From Microcoleus sp. bin48.metabat.b7b8b9.023 (GTDB taxonomy: Bacteria; Cyanobacteriota; Cyanobacteriia; Cyanobacteriales; Microcoleaceae): a stretch of DNA of 64,000 bases. The translations under genes were made by a program, and so were the position numbers. Of this stretch, positions 9,358-17,797 are shown piece after piece. How positions within the stretch are numbered: position 1 is the first letter of the stretch; each line of letters opens with the position of its first letter. The stretch is from NCBI RefSeq assembly GCF_013299185.1, contig NZ_JAAFKG010000030.1, forward strand, positions 1 through 64,000, given 5' to 3'. Below the pieces are notes generated by a model that saw nothing but the letters and a program-made list of their open reading frames with translations, had not been told where the DNA came from and did not search any database.

Positions 9358-10134
9358 CTAATGACTTCTTTGCCGTTGAGCTTCGTACAAGATGAGGGCT
9401 CCGGCGATCGACACATTGAGAGATTCTACGCCGCGACTCAGGGGGATTTGGATTTGTCGATCGGCTAAACTTCTCAATTCTGGGGACAATCCAGAACCTT
9501 CGTTGCCCAAAACGATCAGAGTCGGCACTCGCAAATCAACTTCCCAATAAGTTAAACTGGCGCCGGCAACGGTTGCTAAAATTTGCATTCCCCGATTTTT
9601 ATACCCGGAGACTTCGGTGGTTAGATCGGGAGTGACTGCTACTGGCAGCTTAAACCAAGCTCCTGCTGAGGCTCGCAGCACCTTGGGATGGTCTAAATCG
9701 GCGCTGTCTGAACTCAGCAGCAAGCCGTCGGCATTAGCAGCAGCGGCGGTGCGGACGATCGCCCCCAAGTTGCCAGGATCTTGGATGGTTTCTAAGGCTA
9801 TTCCTAAAGTTGAGATTTCTGCGGGTTGTGTTGCGGTACGGGGTGCGGTGGCGATAATACCGTCGGGTTGGACTGTAGTGGCGATCGACTCTAAGACTTT
9901 TGCACTGACTAATTCTGTGCGATCGGCTAAACTAACAATTTGCTCCCACACTTCGGCGTGGCGATCGAGCCATTCGGGAGTGCAGCAAACCGTTGCTAAC
10001 GGATATTTGGCAGCACAAGCTTCTTCTAGCAAATGCGTACCTTCGAGTAGAAATAATTGTTGTTCCCTGCGTCCCTTAGAGCTGTGCAGCTTGCGGATTT
10101 CTTTGACTAAGGGGTTTTGAATACTTGTCAGCAT
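9358..10134 (-). CDS. TrmH/SpoU family RNA 2'-O-methyltransferase
   Basis: A 258-residue SPOUT-class RNA methyltransferase that uses AdoMet to methylate a ribose 2'-OH in tRNA or rRNA. The N-terminal substrate-binding domain begins with SIQNPLVKEIRKLHSSKGRR. The SpoU signatures are IQDPGNLGAIVRTAAAANAD near residue 116, VLGNEGSGL, and the C-terminal IPLSRGVESLNVSIAGALIL, the knot residues that bind AdoMet. Length is standard. The RNA target cannot be told from sequence. The stop codon abuts a tandem repeat. Confidence 0.9.
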   Translation of the reverse strand: MLTSIQNPLVKEIRKLHSSKGRREQQLFLLEGTHLLEEACAAKYPLATVCCTPEWLDRHAEVWEQIVSLADRTELVSAKVLESIATTVQPDGIIATAPRTATQPAEISTLGIALETIQDPGNLGAIVRTAAAANADGLLLSSDSADLDHPKVLRASAGAWFKLPVAVTPDLTTEVSGYKNRGMQILATVAGASLTYWEVDLRVPTLIVLGNEGSGLSPELRSLADRQIQIPLSRGVESLNVSIAGALILYEAQRQRSH

Positions 10135-10208
10135 TGTTTAATTCAGCAGAGCGAATGGGGTTATTACCTGTATCGGGATTAACCCCAAACTTTTTTCTGC
10201 CTTGGGAA

Positions 10209-10290
10209 TGCGGAACCCGGGACTTGAACCCGGAAGGCTTGCACCACATGAACCTGAATCATGCGCGTCTACCAATTCCGCCAGTTCCGC
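10209..10290 (-). tRNA. tRNA-Leu (anticodon CAG)
   Basis: The minus strand folds as a class II tRNA: acceptor GCGGAAC/GTTCCGC with discriminator A, D-arm with GGTAGACGC, anticodon stem CATGA/TCATG around loop TTCAGGT (anticodon CAG), a long variable arm, and T-arm CCGGGTTCAAGTCCCGG. The 3' CCA is not encoded, as in most cyanobacterial tRNAs. Confidence 0.95.
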
Positions 10291-10501
10291 ATTGGTCACG
10301 AATTACTACTGTGCACTATGTTTGTGCGTCTGTCAAGTGTTTTTTGCAATTAAATTTTAATTCAGGGCCCGCCACCTCAACCACCGCCAAAAACTCAGAA
10401 TTGCCACAAAAATTCAAAATCTCAAACCCAAAACTGCCTAACCCCAGTACGATCGATCTAGTTAGCAAAAAATAAGTAAAAACACTACCGGAGTAAATTA
10501 T

Positions 10502-11572
10502 ATGGATCTGGTCGTACTCCAGAACTGGCTGGACAACATCTCCTTTGCCATCTTGTTCGCAACAATGCTCATTTACTGGGTGGGAACAGCATTCCCCGGC
10601 ATTCCCTACCTCTGGGCCTTGGGCACCGCAGGGATGGCTGTCGCCAACCTCTCCATCGCCGCTTTACTCGGTTCTAGGTGGATAGAAGCCGGCTACTTCC
10701 CACTCAGCAACCTTTACGAATCCCTATTTTTCTTAGTTTGGGGAATCACCGCCATCCACCTAGTCGCGGAAAACATGAGCCGTTCCCGCCTAGTTGGAGC
10801 AGCCACATCCCCCGTAGCAATGGCAATATCCGCCTTTGCAGCCCTGACTCTGCCCGACACCATGCAATCGGCAGAGCCCCTAGTACCCGCCCTCAAATCC
10901 AACTGGCTGATGATGCACGTTAGCGTCATGATGATCAGTTACTCAACTTTAATGGTAGGAGCATTGCTGGCGATCGCATTTTTAATCGTCACCCGCGGCC
11001 AAAAAATCGAACTCACAGGTAGTTCCTTCGGCACCAACGGCAACCGCAACGGCAACTACCGCCTGCAACGCCCACAAAATCCCGAACCTCAAACCCTCGA
11101 AACCGTAGGCGACAGCGCCTTAGCTTTCAGCGAACCCTCTTTCAACTCCAACAATAACGGTTTTGGCGCCACCGCAGTCCTAGAATCAGCAACAGTTCAA
11201 ACCGCATCAACCGCCGCAACTCAAACCTCAGAACTTCTCTCGCCCCAGCGCTTGAATCTAGCAGAAACTCTTGATAATATTAGCTATCGCATCATCGGTT
11301 TAGGATTTCCCTTACTCACAGTTGGGATTATTGCCGGTGCCGTTTGGGCTAACGAAGCTTGGGGATCTTACTGGAGTTGGGATCCGAAAGAAACTTGGGC
11401 GCTGATTACTTGGTTAGTATTTGCAGCCTACCTGCACGCCCGCATCACTCGCGGCTGGCAGGGAAGACGCCCAGCAATTTTAGCCGCCACAGGTTTTGTA
11501 GTAGTTTGGATTTGCTATCTAGGCGTCAATCTGTTAGGTAAAGGTTTACATTCCTACGGTTGGTTTTTCTAA
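10502..11572 (+). CDS. ccsA: cytochrome c biogenesis protein CcsA (ResC/CcsB naming also used)
   Basis: A 356-residue polytopic thylakoid/plasma-membrane protein of system II cytochrome c maturation. It works with Ccs1 to bring haem across the membrane and present it for ligation to apocytochromes c6, f and c550. The diagnostic tryptophan-rich haem-binding motif is [18 protein letters not shown] near residue 287, preceded by a membrane segment and followed by [15 protein letters not shown] long hydrophilic insert at about 165-250 is Asn/Gln/Thr-rich and likely a variable loop. An ATG with CGGAG upstream sets the start. Confidence 0.93.
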   Translation: MDLVVLQNWLDNISFAILFATMLIYWVGTAFPGIPYLWALGTAGMAVANLSIAALLGSRWIEAGYFPLSNLYESLFFLVWGITAIHLVAENMSRSRLVGAATSPVAMAISAFAALTLPDTMQSAEPLVPALKSNWLMMHVSVMMISYSTLMVGALLAIAFLIVTRGQKIELTGSSFGTNGNRNGNYRLQRPQNPEPQTLETVGDSALAFSEPSFNSNNNGFGATAVLESATVQTASTAATQTSELLSPQRLNLAETLDNISYRIIGLGFPLLTVGIIAGAVWANEAWGSYWSWDPKETWALITWLVFAAYLHARITRGWQGRRPAILAATGFVVVWICYLGVNLLGKGLHSYGWFF

Positions 11573-11918
11573 TTTCTGAACGACAAATCAGTCCCAGAGA
11601 AACGGAATAAATTACCGAATAGGGATTAATATAATCTCCAGTTGTAGGCAGCTATTTTCACCAAAGTATGTCAACTTAAGCCTAAAATCCTTTGTATCTA
11701 TTCCTCTCCCTCCTTCTTAATGGCTAGGCAAGGTTACAGATAGGTACGTAGTTGGGCTTTAGCCCTCTTTATTCGTATAAAGAAAGAGGGCTAAAGCCCA
11801 ACTACGTACCTTAGACCGTTACTACGTTTGATATTAAGTTGACACAAAGGCAATGCCCACTTTGTTAAACTACTGAGACTGTAAAATTTTACTCCCTCTT
11901 CCCTCTTCCTTCATTAAA
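11573..11918. other. intergenic with long palindrome
   Basis: No gene is seen between ccsA and the KGK gene. The main content is the palindromic repeat at 11742-11811. Confidence 0.7.
11742..11811. repeat. long palindromic repeat (MITE-like)
   Basis: AGGTACGTAGTTGGGCTTTA and the following GCCCTCTTT are repeated inverted after a short spacer, giving a near-perfect hairpin of about 29 bp per arm. A partial single-arm copy (GAGGGCTGAAGCCCAACAAC) lies at about 57749-57768. It looks like a non-autonomous palindromic element. Confidence 0.8.
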
Positions 11919-12362
11919 ATGACAATTGATATGGACGATTCACAAATATTTCTCAAAGAAGACGATGTTTTGTCGGCTCCTACCAGCGCTTTGATGTATC
12001 AATGTACGTTCAAAGTCAACGAATATATGACCATTCTGAATTCAAGATTGCTAGAAGAAAGATTATTGTCAGACGGCATGGATTGCGAGCTGTTAAGTTC
12101 AGGAAAAGGCTGGACACAAGGAAAAGTTAGATTGCGCCTGGAGTTCATTCCCATCGAACCTGAGGTGAAAGAACAAAAAGCCCTTCCCGCCGCCCCGGAA
12201 GAATCTAACATCGCCCAAAATAACGCCGAAGATAGCTCAGACTCAGAGCAAATTGATACAAATGAGCCATTAGATGTCACCGACTCAACAGAAATAAGTA
12301 ATGATTTTCCTATTTCTAGGTATCCAGACAGCAACCCCCAGAGTCGAGGAATGTGGAGCTAA
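11919..12362 (+). CDS. KGK-domain protein
   Basis: A 147-residue protein of the cyanobacterial KGK family. The family core is seen at about 8-78: FLKEDDVLSA, then LLSSGKGWTQGKVRLRLEFI with the Lys-Gly-Lys signature. The C-terminal 60 residues are acidic and low in complexity (DSSDSEQIDTNEPLDVTDST), probably disordered. The function of the family is not known to me. It stands alone between two repeat-rich spacers. Confidence 0.75.
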   Translation: MTIDMDDSQIFLKEDDVLSAPTSALMYQCTFKVNEYMTILNSRLLEERLLSDGMDCELLSSGKGWTQGKVRLRLEFIPIEPEVKEQKALPAAPEESNIAQNNAEDSSDSEQIDTNEPLDVTDSTEISNDFPISRYPDSNPQSRGMWS

Positions 12363-12675
12363 GCTGCTACTTACGCGAGAGGGAAAGGAGGAAGATTTTT
12401 AAATTTCAAGTTCAGAGTTTTGAGTTGAGGAGCTTCTGATTGCATCTTTCATACTGACAGATGACAACTAATACCAAGTTAAAAAATCCTTGGTACAACA
12501 CTCTTAGTTGAGTTTGTCTACTCAAATATTGTCGGTGGTGCGTCGCTCGATCTATTTTCTGTATTTTGTTGGGTACGATTGATCGATCCACACCCTACGA
12601 CTACTGTCAACTGTCAACCATTCGACAACGCTGACTGACAAGCTGTCAACTGTCAACTGTCAACTGTCAACTGTA
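12363..12675. other. intergenic with CAACTGT repeats
   Basis: No gene is seen. The tail (about 12605-12674) is a CAACTGT repeat array reaching the start codon of tilS, so tilS has no visible Shine-Dalgarno sequence. Confidence 0.7.
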
Positions 12676-13794
12676 ATGCCTGAATCTTCCAATTGGACGC
12701 ACCTCCACGCTCAACTGCACCGGACACTGCTGAAACGACAAATCTTGCCCTCAAATCAGGGATTGTTAGTAGCAGTATCCGGCGGGCAAGATTCTCTGTG
12801 TACGCTCAAATTACTGCTGGATTTACAGCCCAAATGGGGGTGGAATCTAGCCATTGCTCACTGCGATCATTGCTGGCGTTCTGATTCCCAATCTAATGCA
12901 AATCATGTAGAAAATTTAGCTAAAAATTTCGGAATATCCTACTATTTGCAAACGGCATCGGACATTCCTAAAACCGAAGCAGCCGCCAGACAGTGGCGGT
13001 ATCAAGCTTTAACCGAAGTTGCGATCGCCCACAACTACCCCTACATTGTCACAGGCCACACAGCCAGCGATCGCGCGGAAACACTCCTCTACAACCTAAT
13101 TCGCGGCAGCGGCGCCGACGGACTTTCTGCCCTGACTTGGACGCGCCCCCTTGCCGATTTTCGATTGGGGGATTCTGAGGAAAATCATAACTCCCAAATA
13201 TCTGCCGATTTGCGATCGCACAATCTAGATACAACTCCCAAATCAAAAATCGAAAATCCCAAGTCTAAAATCTACTTGGTTCGTCCTTTGCTGGAAATAA
13301 CTCGATCGCAAACCGGTCAATTTTGTCAAGAGCAAAAACTACCAATTTGGGAAGATTCCACCAATCAAGATTTGCAATATGCGCGCAACCGAATTCGATC
13401 GCAATTATTGCCTTATTTAGAAACTCATTTCAACCCAAAAGCCCAACAAGCCCTCGCCCAAACAGCCGAGCTGCTGCGCGCCGATGTCGAATATCTCGAA
13501 ATAGCAGCCAGTGAATTACTACAGCGAGCCATCTCTCCAATTACAGATAACCCGCAGTTGCAAATTCAACTCCCCGTCAAGTTAAATCGCCCAATTTTAC
13601 AAACAGCACCACTGTCATTGCAGCGGCGAGCAATGCGACAGGTATTGCTACAAATATTGCCCTGTGCACCCAGTTTTGACAGCGTAGAAAAACTCACCAG
13701 CTTAATCGCAGCGCCCAACCGATCGCAAACCGATCCATTTCCTGGAGGAGCAATCGCCAGAGTTGAAAATTCTTGGATCGCGATCGATATTTAA
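12676..13794 (+). CDS. tilS: tRNA(Ile)-lysidine synthase TilS
   Basis: TilS converts C34 of tRNA-Ile(CAU) to lysidine using ATP and lysine, so the tRNA reads AUA. The PP-loop SGGQDS is at residues 35-40. HCDHCWRSDS, GHTASDRAETLLYNLIRGSG and the downstream NRIRSQLLPYLE are typical. At 372 residues it is longer than usual. Roughly residues 160-195 (around HNLDTTPKSKIENPKSKIYL) look like a translated AAATCTA-type intergenic repeat that entered the frame between two conserved blocks. The C-terminus overlaps nothing; hmpF converges 3 bp downstream. Confidence 0.93.
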   Translation: MPESSNWTHLHAQLHRTLLKRQILPSNQGLLVAVSGGQDSLCTLKLLLDLQPKWGWNLAIAHCDHCWRSDSQSNANHVENLAKNFGISYYLQTASDIPKTEAAARQWRYQALTEVAIAHNYPYIVTGHTASDRAETLLYNLIRGSGADGLSALTWTRPLADFRLGDSEENHNSQISADLRSHNLDTTPKSKIENPKSKIYLVRPLLEITRSQTGQFCQEQKLPIWEDSTNQDLQYARNRIRSQLLPYLETHFNPKAQQALAQTAELLRADVEYLEIAASELLQRAISPITDNPQLQIQLPVKLNRPILQTAPLSLQRRAMRQVLLQILPCAPSFDSVEKLTSLIAAPNRSQTDPFPGGAIARVENSWIAIDI

Positions 13795-13796
13795 TT

Positions 13797-15545
13797 TTAG
13801 GCGCTTGGCAGAAAACTCGAAACAGCTTGCCGCAGATCCGAAACAACCCGATCTTGCTGCTCTCCAGTTTGCTGTACGCGATCGAGTTCTCCCCCCACCG
13901 CTTCCAGCTTTTGGCGCAGCCCGCTCAAATTGTCCTGCACCGGTTGCAACATTTCTTGATAAACATTCACCCGGCCCCAGAGTTCCGCCATAGCACCTTT
14001 CTGGTTGAACAAATTCTGCTCTAACTGCTTAAGTTCATTGCGTTTCGCTTCACTTTCCCCCTGAAGGCGGTTGAAATTTCCCTCAATTTGAGATATTCCT
14101 TCCCGTACCTGCTGAATTTCGGTTTCCAGCCGTTGCAATTCTTGGCTTTGCTGCTGGCGTTGAGTATTGAGCTGTGTGACGATCGGCCCCAAATCAATCT
14201 CACCGGGTGCTGTTTTTTGAGGATTAGCAGTACCCAAGCGACGCCAAAGCACTGCCTGATGCTGCTTCAAAACATTTTCCCGTTCCTGCAAGCGGAGGCG
14301 CTGTCCCACCAAAGTTTCATTCAACATCTGATAACTTTCGAGTTCATCGGCCATTTCATTTTCCAAAGCCATGCGATCGTACTCGGAAGCCGCTTGAATT
14401 TTGGCTTGCAACTCCTCGATTGTTTCCCGCTGGAGAGTCAACTCCTCCTCTTGATCGTTAACAAACCGGAACACCTTTTCCAAATCCTCTTGCAGGTGTT
14501 GCACCAGCCCCTGTAATTCCTCAACCGGCATCTGCTCCAGAGCAGACACATCTACTACCTGCTCCACAGCCCCAGCACCCGAACCAGACGCCAACCCGGA
14601 GATTTGCTGGTACATAGCCTCAACAGCCTTCACCTGCACAGACATAGACTGAGCCTGCTCTTGCTTAGCGCTGAGGGTACACTGCTGCCCTTTGAGTTGG
14701 GCCCGAGCTTGCGCCAAAGCATCTTGGGATTGATACCACTCCTGCCAGCGGCTTTGGAGGCTCTGATTTTGTCGATCGACCTCTTCCTGCTGTTGCTGAG
14801 CGTTTGCCCGTTTTTGCTCCAACTGCTGCCAGTGCAAATCCAGAATTGCCTGCTGAGCGCCCACAACACCAAAAGACTGATTCAGTTGCTCCCGAACTCC
14901 TTGGGTCGCAGAAATTGCTCCTCCCAGCTTGTTCATCAACTCCTGAATCCTCCGTGCCTGTTGCTCGTCAACAACTGCCCCCTGAGGAGCCTGAGACTGC
15001 TGCTGGGTCACCTGCTGCTGTTCGCCCCGCAACTGTTCCCAAGCCGTCTCCATCTCCGTGCGGCTGCGATCGACCTCTTCTCGCAGTCGGTTAGCTTCAT
15101 CTCGAGTATTTTCAATTTCCGAGCGTTGAGCCTCCAGACGCTCCAACTCCTCCTCCATTTGAGCCAACTGCTCTTCGCGGGCTTGCATTTCCATTTCCCG
15201 GCGATTGAGTTCCTGACTCGAAAACGTCAGAGAAGCCTTCCACTGCTCAATTTCCTCTTCCTTATCCTTAAACTTGTCCTGCAAGCGGGAGAAATTTTGC
15301 AGAATGCTCACCAACTGGCGGGCAGCCTCCTGAATCCGCTGCACTTGCTTGCTAGCGCTCAACTCCACCAGCACCAGCGTGCCGTCGTTAAACTTATTAG
15401 CTTCCTCAACTGGGATCGCGTCATCGCCCGGTACGGCGCTCCAGTTGTGTTCGCCCCGCTGACAAGCTAGCAGTTTCAGTTCAGCCTTACCGCCACCGAG
15501 ACCAAAGCCGCTTCTCTGTTTTTGTACTTCTGCTAGATACAGCAC
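13797..15545 (-). CDS. hmpF: pilus motility taxis protein HmpF (coiled coil)
   Basis: A 582-residue protein that is almost all coiled coil after a small N-terminal domain (LYLAEVQKQRSGFGLGGGKAELKLLA). This matches HmpF, a filamentous-cyanobacterial protein needed for type IV pilus-driven gliding and localised at cell junctions. Gln/Glu-rich heptads run from about residue 80 to the end. I choose the GTG at 15543-15545 as start because GAGAGGA lies just upstream and the product begins at LYLAEVQKQ. The frame stays open to a TTG at 15602 without a ribosome site. It lies divergently upstream of the chemotaxis genes, separated from them by the IscB element. Confidence 0.85.
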   Translation of the reverse strand: MLYLAEVQKQRSGFGLGGGKAELKLLACQRGEHNWSAVPGDDAIPVEEANKFNDGTLVLVELSASKQVQRIQEAARQLVSILQNFSRLQDKFKDKEEEIEQWKASLTFSSQELNRREMEMQAREEQLAQMEEELERLEAQRSEIENTRDEANRLREEVDRSRTEMETAWEQLRGEQQQVTQQQSQAPQGAVVDEQQARRIQELMNKLGGAISATQGVREQLNQSFGVVGAQQAILDLHWQQLEQKRANAQQQQEEVDRQNQSLQSRWQEWYQSQDALAQARAQLKGQQCTLSAKQEQAQSMSVQVKAVEAMYQQISGLASGSGAGAVEQVVDVSALEQMPVEELQGLVQHLQEDLEKVFRFVNDQEEELTLQRETIEELQAKIQAASEYDRMALENEMADELESYQMLNETLVGQRLRLQERENVLKQHQAVLWRRLGTANPQKTAPGEIDLGPIVTQLNTQRQQQSQELQRLETEIQQVREGISQIEGNFNRLQGESEAKRNELKQLEQNLFNQKGAMAELWGRVNVYQEMLQPVQDNLSGLRQKLEAVGGELDRVQQTGEQQDRVVSDLRQAVSSFLPSA

Positions 15546-16094
15546 ACTAATAGTCCTCTCTTTGGTGTCGTTTGCCCGATCGGGAATAGCATCGTTTTCC
15601 AACTGTCTTCAGCACTCGCGCACAGCACTGCTTCTCTGGCACTGCGTCTAGAAAGCACTGCCGCCGCCTGCTTTCTGAACCAATGGGAGAGCAGTATCAA
15701 TGCCGCTTGATTCAAGACTAGCAAAACTGGGGGGACTGCCATAGCCCAAAGCCGAAAAAGATCAGTCAGTCAAAAACTTTCATTGATTGTATCAGGCTTT
15801 CGGTGCGGGTCGATCGCGATCTGGTCGTTTAATTACCCAAAGTCGTTCTCCTCCGCAGGCGGACTAGGGATTTGAACCGCGCTACCTTAGAATAGTGGAA
15901 TCACGCGAGCCTGTGACTGAGCCACAGGCAAGCAAAAAGGTCAATGGTTTAAAACAAAACTCAACAACCAAGAGTAGCAGCGCACGATAAACGTCAAAAT
16001 TTTGGCGATCGAAGACTTGAACCAGTCGTCCCTGCCAGCGTTGCAGTACGTCAAAAACAGAAAATCGCCCTTTCGTCAATTCCTAATTGTGCCA
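15546..16094. other. intergenic upstream of hmpF, with tRNA-like fragment
   Basis: No protein gene is seen. The stretch includes the hmpF promoter region (not resolved), a tRNA-His-like 3' fragment (15858-15904) and a hairpin GCCTGTG/CACAGGC at about 15910-15930. Confidence 0.5.
15858..15904 (-). pseudogene. tRNA-His-like 3' fragment
   Basis: Read on the minus strand, GTGATTCCACTATTC is followed by GCGCGGTTCAAATCCC and TAGTCCGCC. This resembles the anticodon (GTG), T-arm and acceptor 3' strand of cyanobacterial tRNA-His. The matching 5' half (GGCGGAC) is absent and the T-stem does not pair fully, so it can only be a remnant, perhaps an old integration end. Confidence 0.35.
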
Positions 16095-16375
16095 GTGGCA
16101 TCAAGCCCGTCAATTATTGGCAGAAACTAAAGTCAATGTCAGTAACTCAGCTCTCTCATAGACTGAGCTTGTAAGAAATTGCAAGCTGTGCTGACCAGAC
16201 CCCTGTTACAAGGAGACGTTATTTAGGTCACGATACCGGAGAATGCGACGCTAGTTTTCCGCTCTATCGTTTGCAGTCAAACAAACTTAAAGTCACTCTC
16301 GTTAGTGCTGCAAACTTAACAAGCCTTTATAACCAGGTCGAAGCGAACATTACACGCAAGTGGAGGGACACAACA
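16095..16375 (+). ncRNA. probable omega-RNA (HEARO-type) of the IscB gene
   Basis: About 280 nt directly upstream of iscB have no ORF but several stem-loops: AGCTC/GAGCT around 16150-16170, GCTTG/CAAGC at about 16167-16186, and paired-looking GTTTGCAG / CTGCAAAC segments around 16268-16315. IscB nucleases are known to use a structured RNA encoded immediately 5' of the gene, described earlier as HEARO RNA, with the guide at its 5' end. Exact ends and the guide cannot be set by eye. Confidence 0.6.
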
Positions 16376-17647
16376 ATGTCCAATTTTATTTTCGTAGTTG
16401 ACACCAACAAAAAACCACTCACACCTTGCAAGTCGTCAATGGCTCGTAAGTTGCTGACGGCTGGTAAAGCGGCTATCTTCAGAAGATTCCCGTGTACCAT
16501 TATCCTCAAAAAGGCAGTAACAGCAACCATTGAATCAATTACTCTCAAATTAGATCCAGGTTCCAAAACTACTGGCATTGCATTATTGCAAGGTGAAAAA
16601 GTAATTTTTGGTGCTGAATTAACTCATCGCGGTCAAACTATCAAAGCAAGTCTTGAGTCCCGTCGTTCACTGCGTCGAGGAAGGCGAAACCGTAATACTC
16701 GTTACCGCCAAGCAAGGTTTTTAAACCGTACCCGCAAAAAAGGTTGGTTGGCACCATCCTTGCAGCACCGGGTAGAAACCACCCTGACTTGGGTTGAAAA
16801 ATTACGCAGGCTTGCACCTATCGGTTTAATTGTTCAAGAGCTGGTCAGATTTGACTTGCAACAATTAGAAAATCCTGAAATTTCAGCCATTGAATACCAC
16901 CAAGGCGAACTACAGGGTTACGAAGTTAGGCAATATTTGCTTAACAAATGGAACCGAAAATGTGCTTACTGCGACGCCGAAAATGTACCATTGCAAGTTG
17001 AGCATATTCATCCCAAATCTCAAGGCGGAAGCAATCGAATTTCTAATCTTTGCCTTGCTTGTCAGAAATGCAACCAGAAGAAAGGTACTCAGAAGATTGA
17101 ACAATTCTTAGCAAAGAAACCTGACATTCTGAGTCGAATTCTTACACAATCCAAGCGCCCCCTAAAGGATGCTGCTGCGGTAAATTCGACTCGATGGACG
17201 TTATTTGATCACTTAAAAGAAACGGGGTTGCCTGTTTTAACTGGCTCAGGTGGACTGACCAAGTTCAATCGTAGTCGGCTGCAACTACCTAAAACTCATT
17301 GGCTTGATGCTGCTTGTGTCGGTCAAGTTGAAGCGCTAGAATTATTAACAAATAAGCCACTGCTAATCAAGGCAACTGGACACGGAACCCGTCAAATGTG
17401 TCGCACAGACAAATTTGGCTTTCCATCTCGGTACATTCCTCGAAACAAGTTTGTTAAAGGCTTTCAAACTGGTGACATCGTAAAAGCAATCGTCATCAGT
17501 GGCAATAAAATAGGTGAATATGTTGGTCTGGTTGCAGTTAGAACGACAGGTTCGTTCAACATCTCAGCATCAGAATTGGTGCAAGGAATTAGCCATAAAT
17601 ACTGCAAAATAGTTCACAGAAAAGATGGCTACAGTTACGCATATTAG
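16376..17647 (+). CDS. iscB: IscB RNA-guided HNH/RuvC nuclease
   Basis: A 423-residue IscB, the IS200/605-associated ancestor of Cas9: an RNA-guided DNA nuclease with split RuvC and HNH domains. A PLMP-type N-terminus is seen (VVDTNKKPLTPCKSSMARKL). RuvC-I has Asp60 in LDPGSKTTGIAL. The Arg-rich bridge helix is RRSLRRGRRNRNTRYRQARF. RuvC-II has Glu155. The HNH domain has CAYC (197-200), VEHIHPKSQGGSNRISNL and CxxC. RuvC-III is THWLDAACVG (His308, Asp311). All catalytic residues look intact. The ATG follows GGAGGGAC at good spacing. No tnpA is nearby, so movement would need a transposase in trans. Confidence 0.93.
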   Translation: MSNFIFVVDTNKKPLTPCKSSMARKLLTAGKAAIFRRFPCTIILKKAVTATIESITLKLDPGSKTTGIALLQGEKVIFGAELTHRGQTIKASLESRRSLRRGRRNRNTRYRQARFLNRTRKKGWLAPSLQHRVETTLTWVEKLRRLAPIGLIVQELVRFDLQQLENPEISAIEYHQGELQGYEVRQYLLNKWNRKCAYCDAENVPLQVEHIHPKSQGGSNRISNLCLACQKCNQKKGTQKIEQFLAKKPDILSRILTQSKRPLKDAAAVNSTRWTLFDHLKETGLPVLTGSGGLTKFNRSRLQLPKTHWLDAACVGQVEALELLTNKPLLIKATGHGTRQMCRTDKFGFPSRYIPRNKFVKGFQTGDIVKAIVISGNKIGEYVGLVAVRTTGSFNISASELVQGISHKYCKIVHRKDGYSYAY

Positions 17648-17654
17648 GATTGAC

Positions 17655-17732
17655 GGGGACTGAAGTCCCCCTTATAGCTTCCCTCTCAAGGCTAAAGCCA
17701 TTGAGTTTCCCGCATCCCGTATTAATTTTTAT
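17655..17732 (+). mobile_element. right end of the IscB element (hairpins)
   Basis: Just past iscB lie a perfect palindrome GGGGACTGAAGTCCCC (17655-17670), a second hairpin CTCAAGGCT/AGCCATTGAG, and GAGTTTCCCGCATCCCGTAT. The last string recurs at 50822-50841, also after a GACTAAAGTC hairpin, so it is probably an element terminus. Confidence 0.55.
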
Positions 17733-17797
17733 GAGCGCGATCGCACAGTCTTTCCGATTTCAAACGCCAACGGTTTTAAGGAGGATACTTTAGCTGC

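Noticed and set aside
14088-15470. Long plus-strand open frames opposite hmpF (142 and 288 codons)
   Set aside because: They are antisense shadows of a Gln/Leu-rich coiled-coil gene; the translations are Leu/Pro-rich with no family signal or ribosome site.
16002-16038. A second tRNA-like tail (ACTGGTTCAAGTCTTCGATC on the minus strand)
   Set aside because: A TTCAAGT loop is present but neither a T-stem nor an acceptor stem pairs; too weak to list.
15882-16079. 65-codon minus-strand frame upstream of iscB
   Set aside because: It starts and ends in the tRNA-like and element-flank region, has no family resemblance, and covers likely non-coding element DNA.
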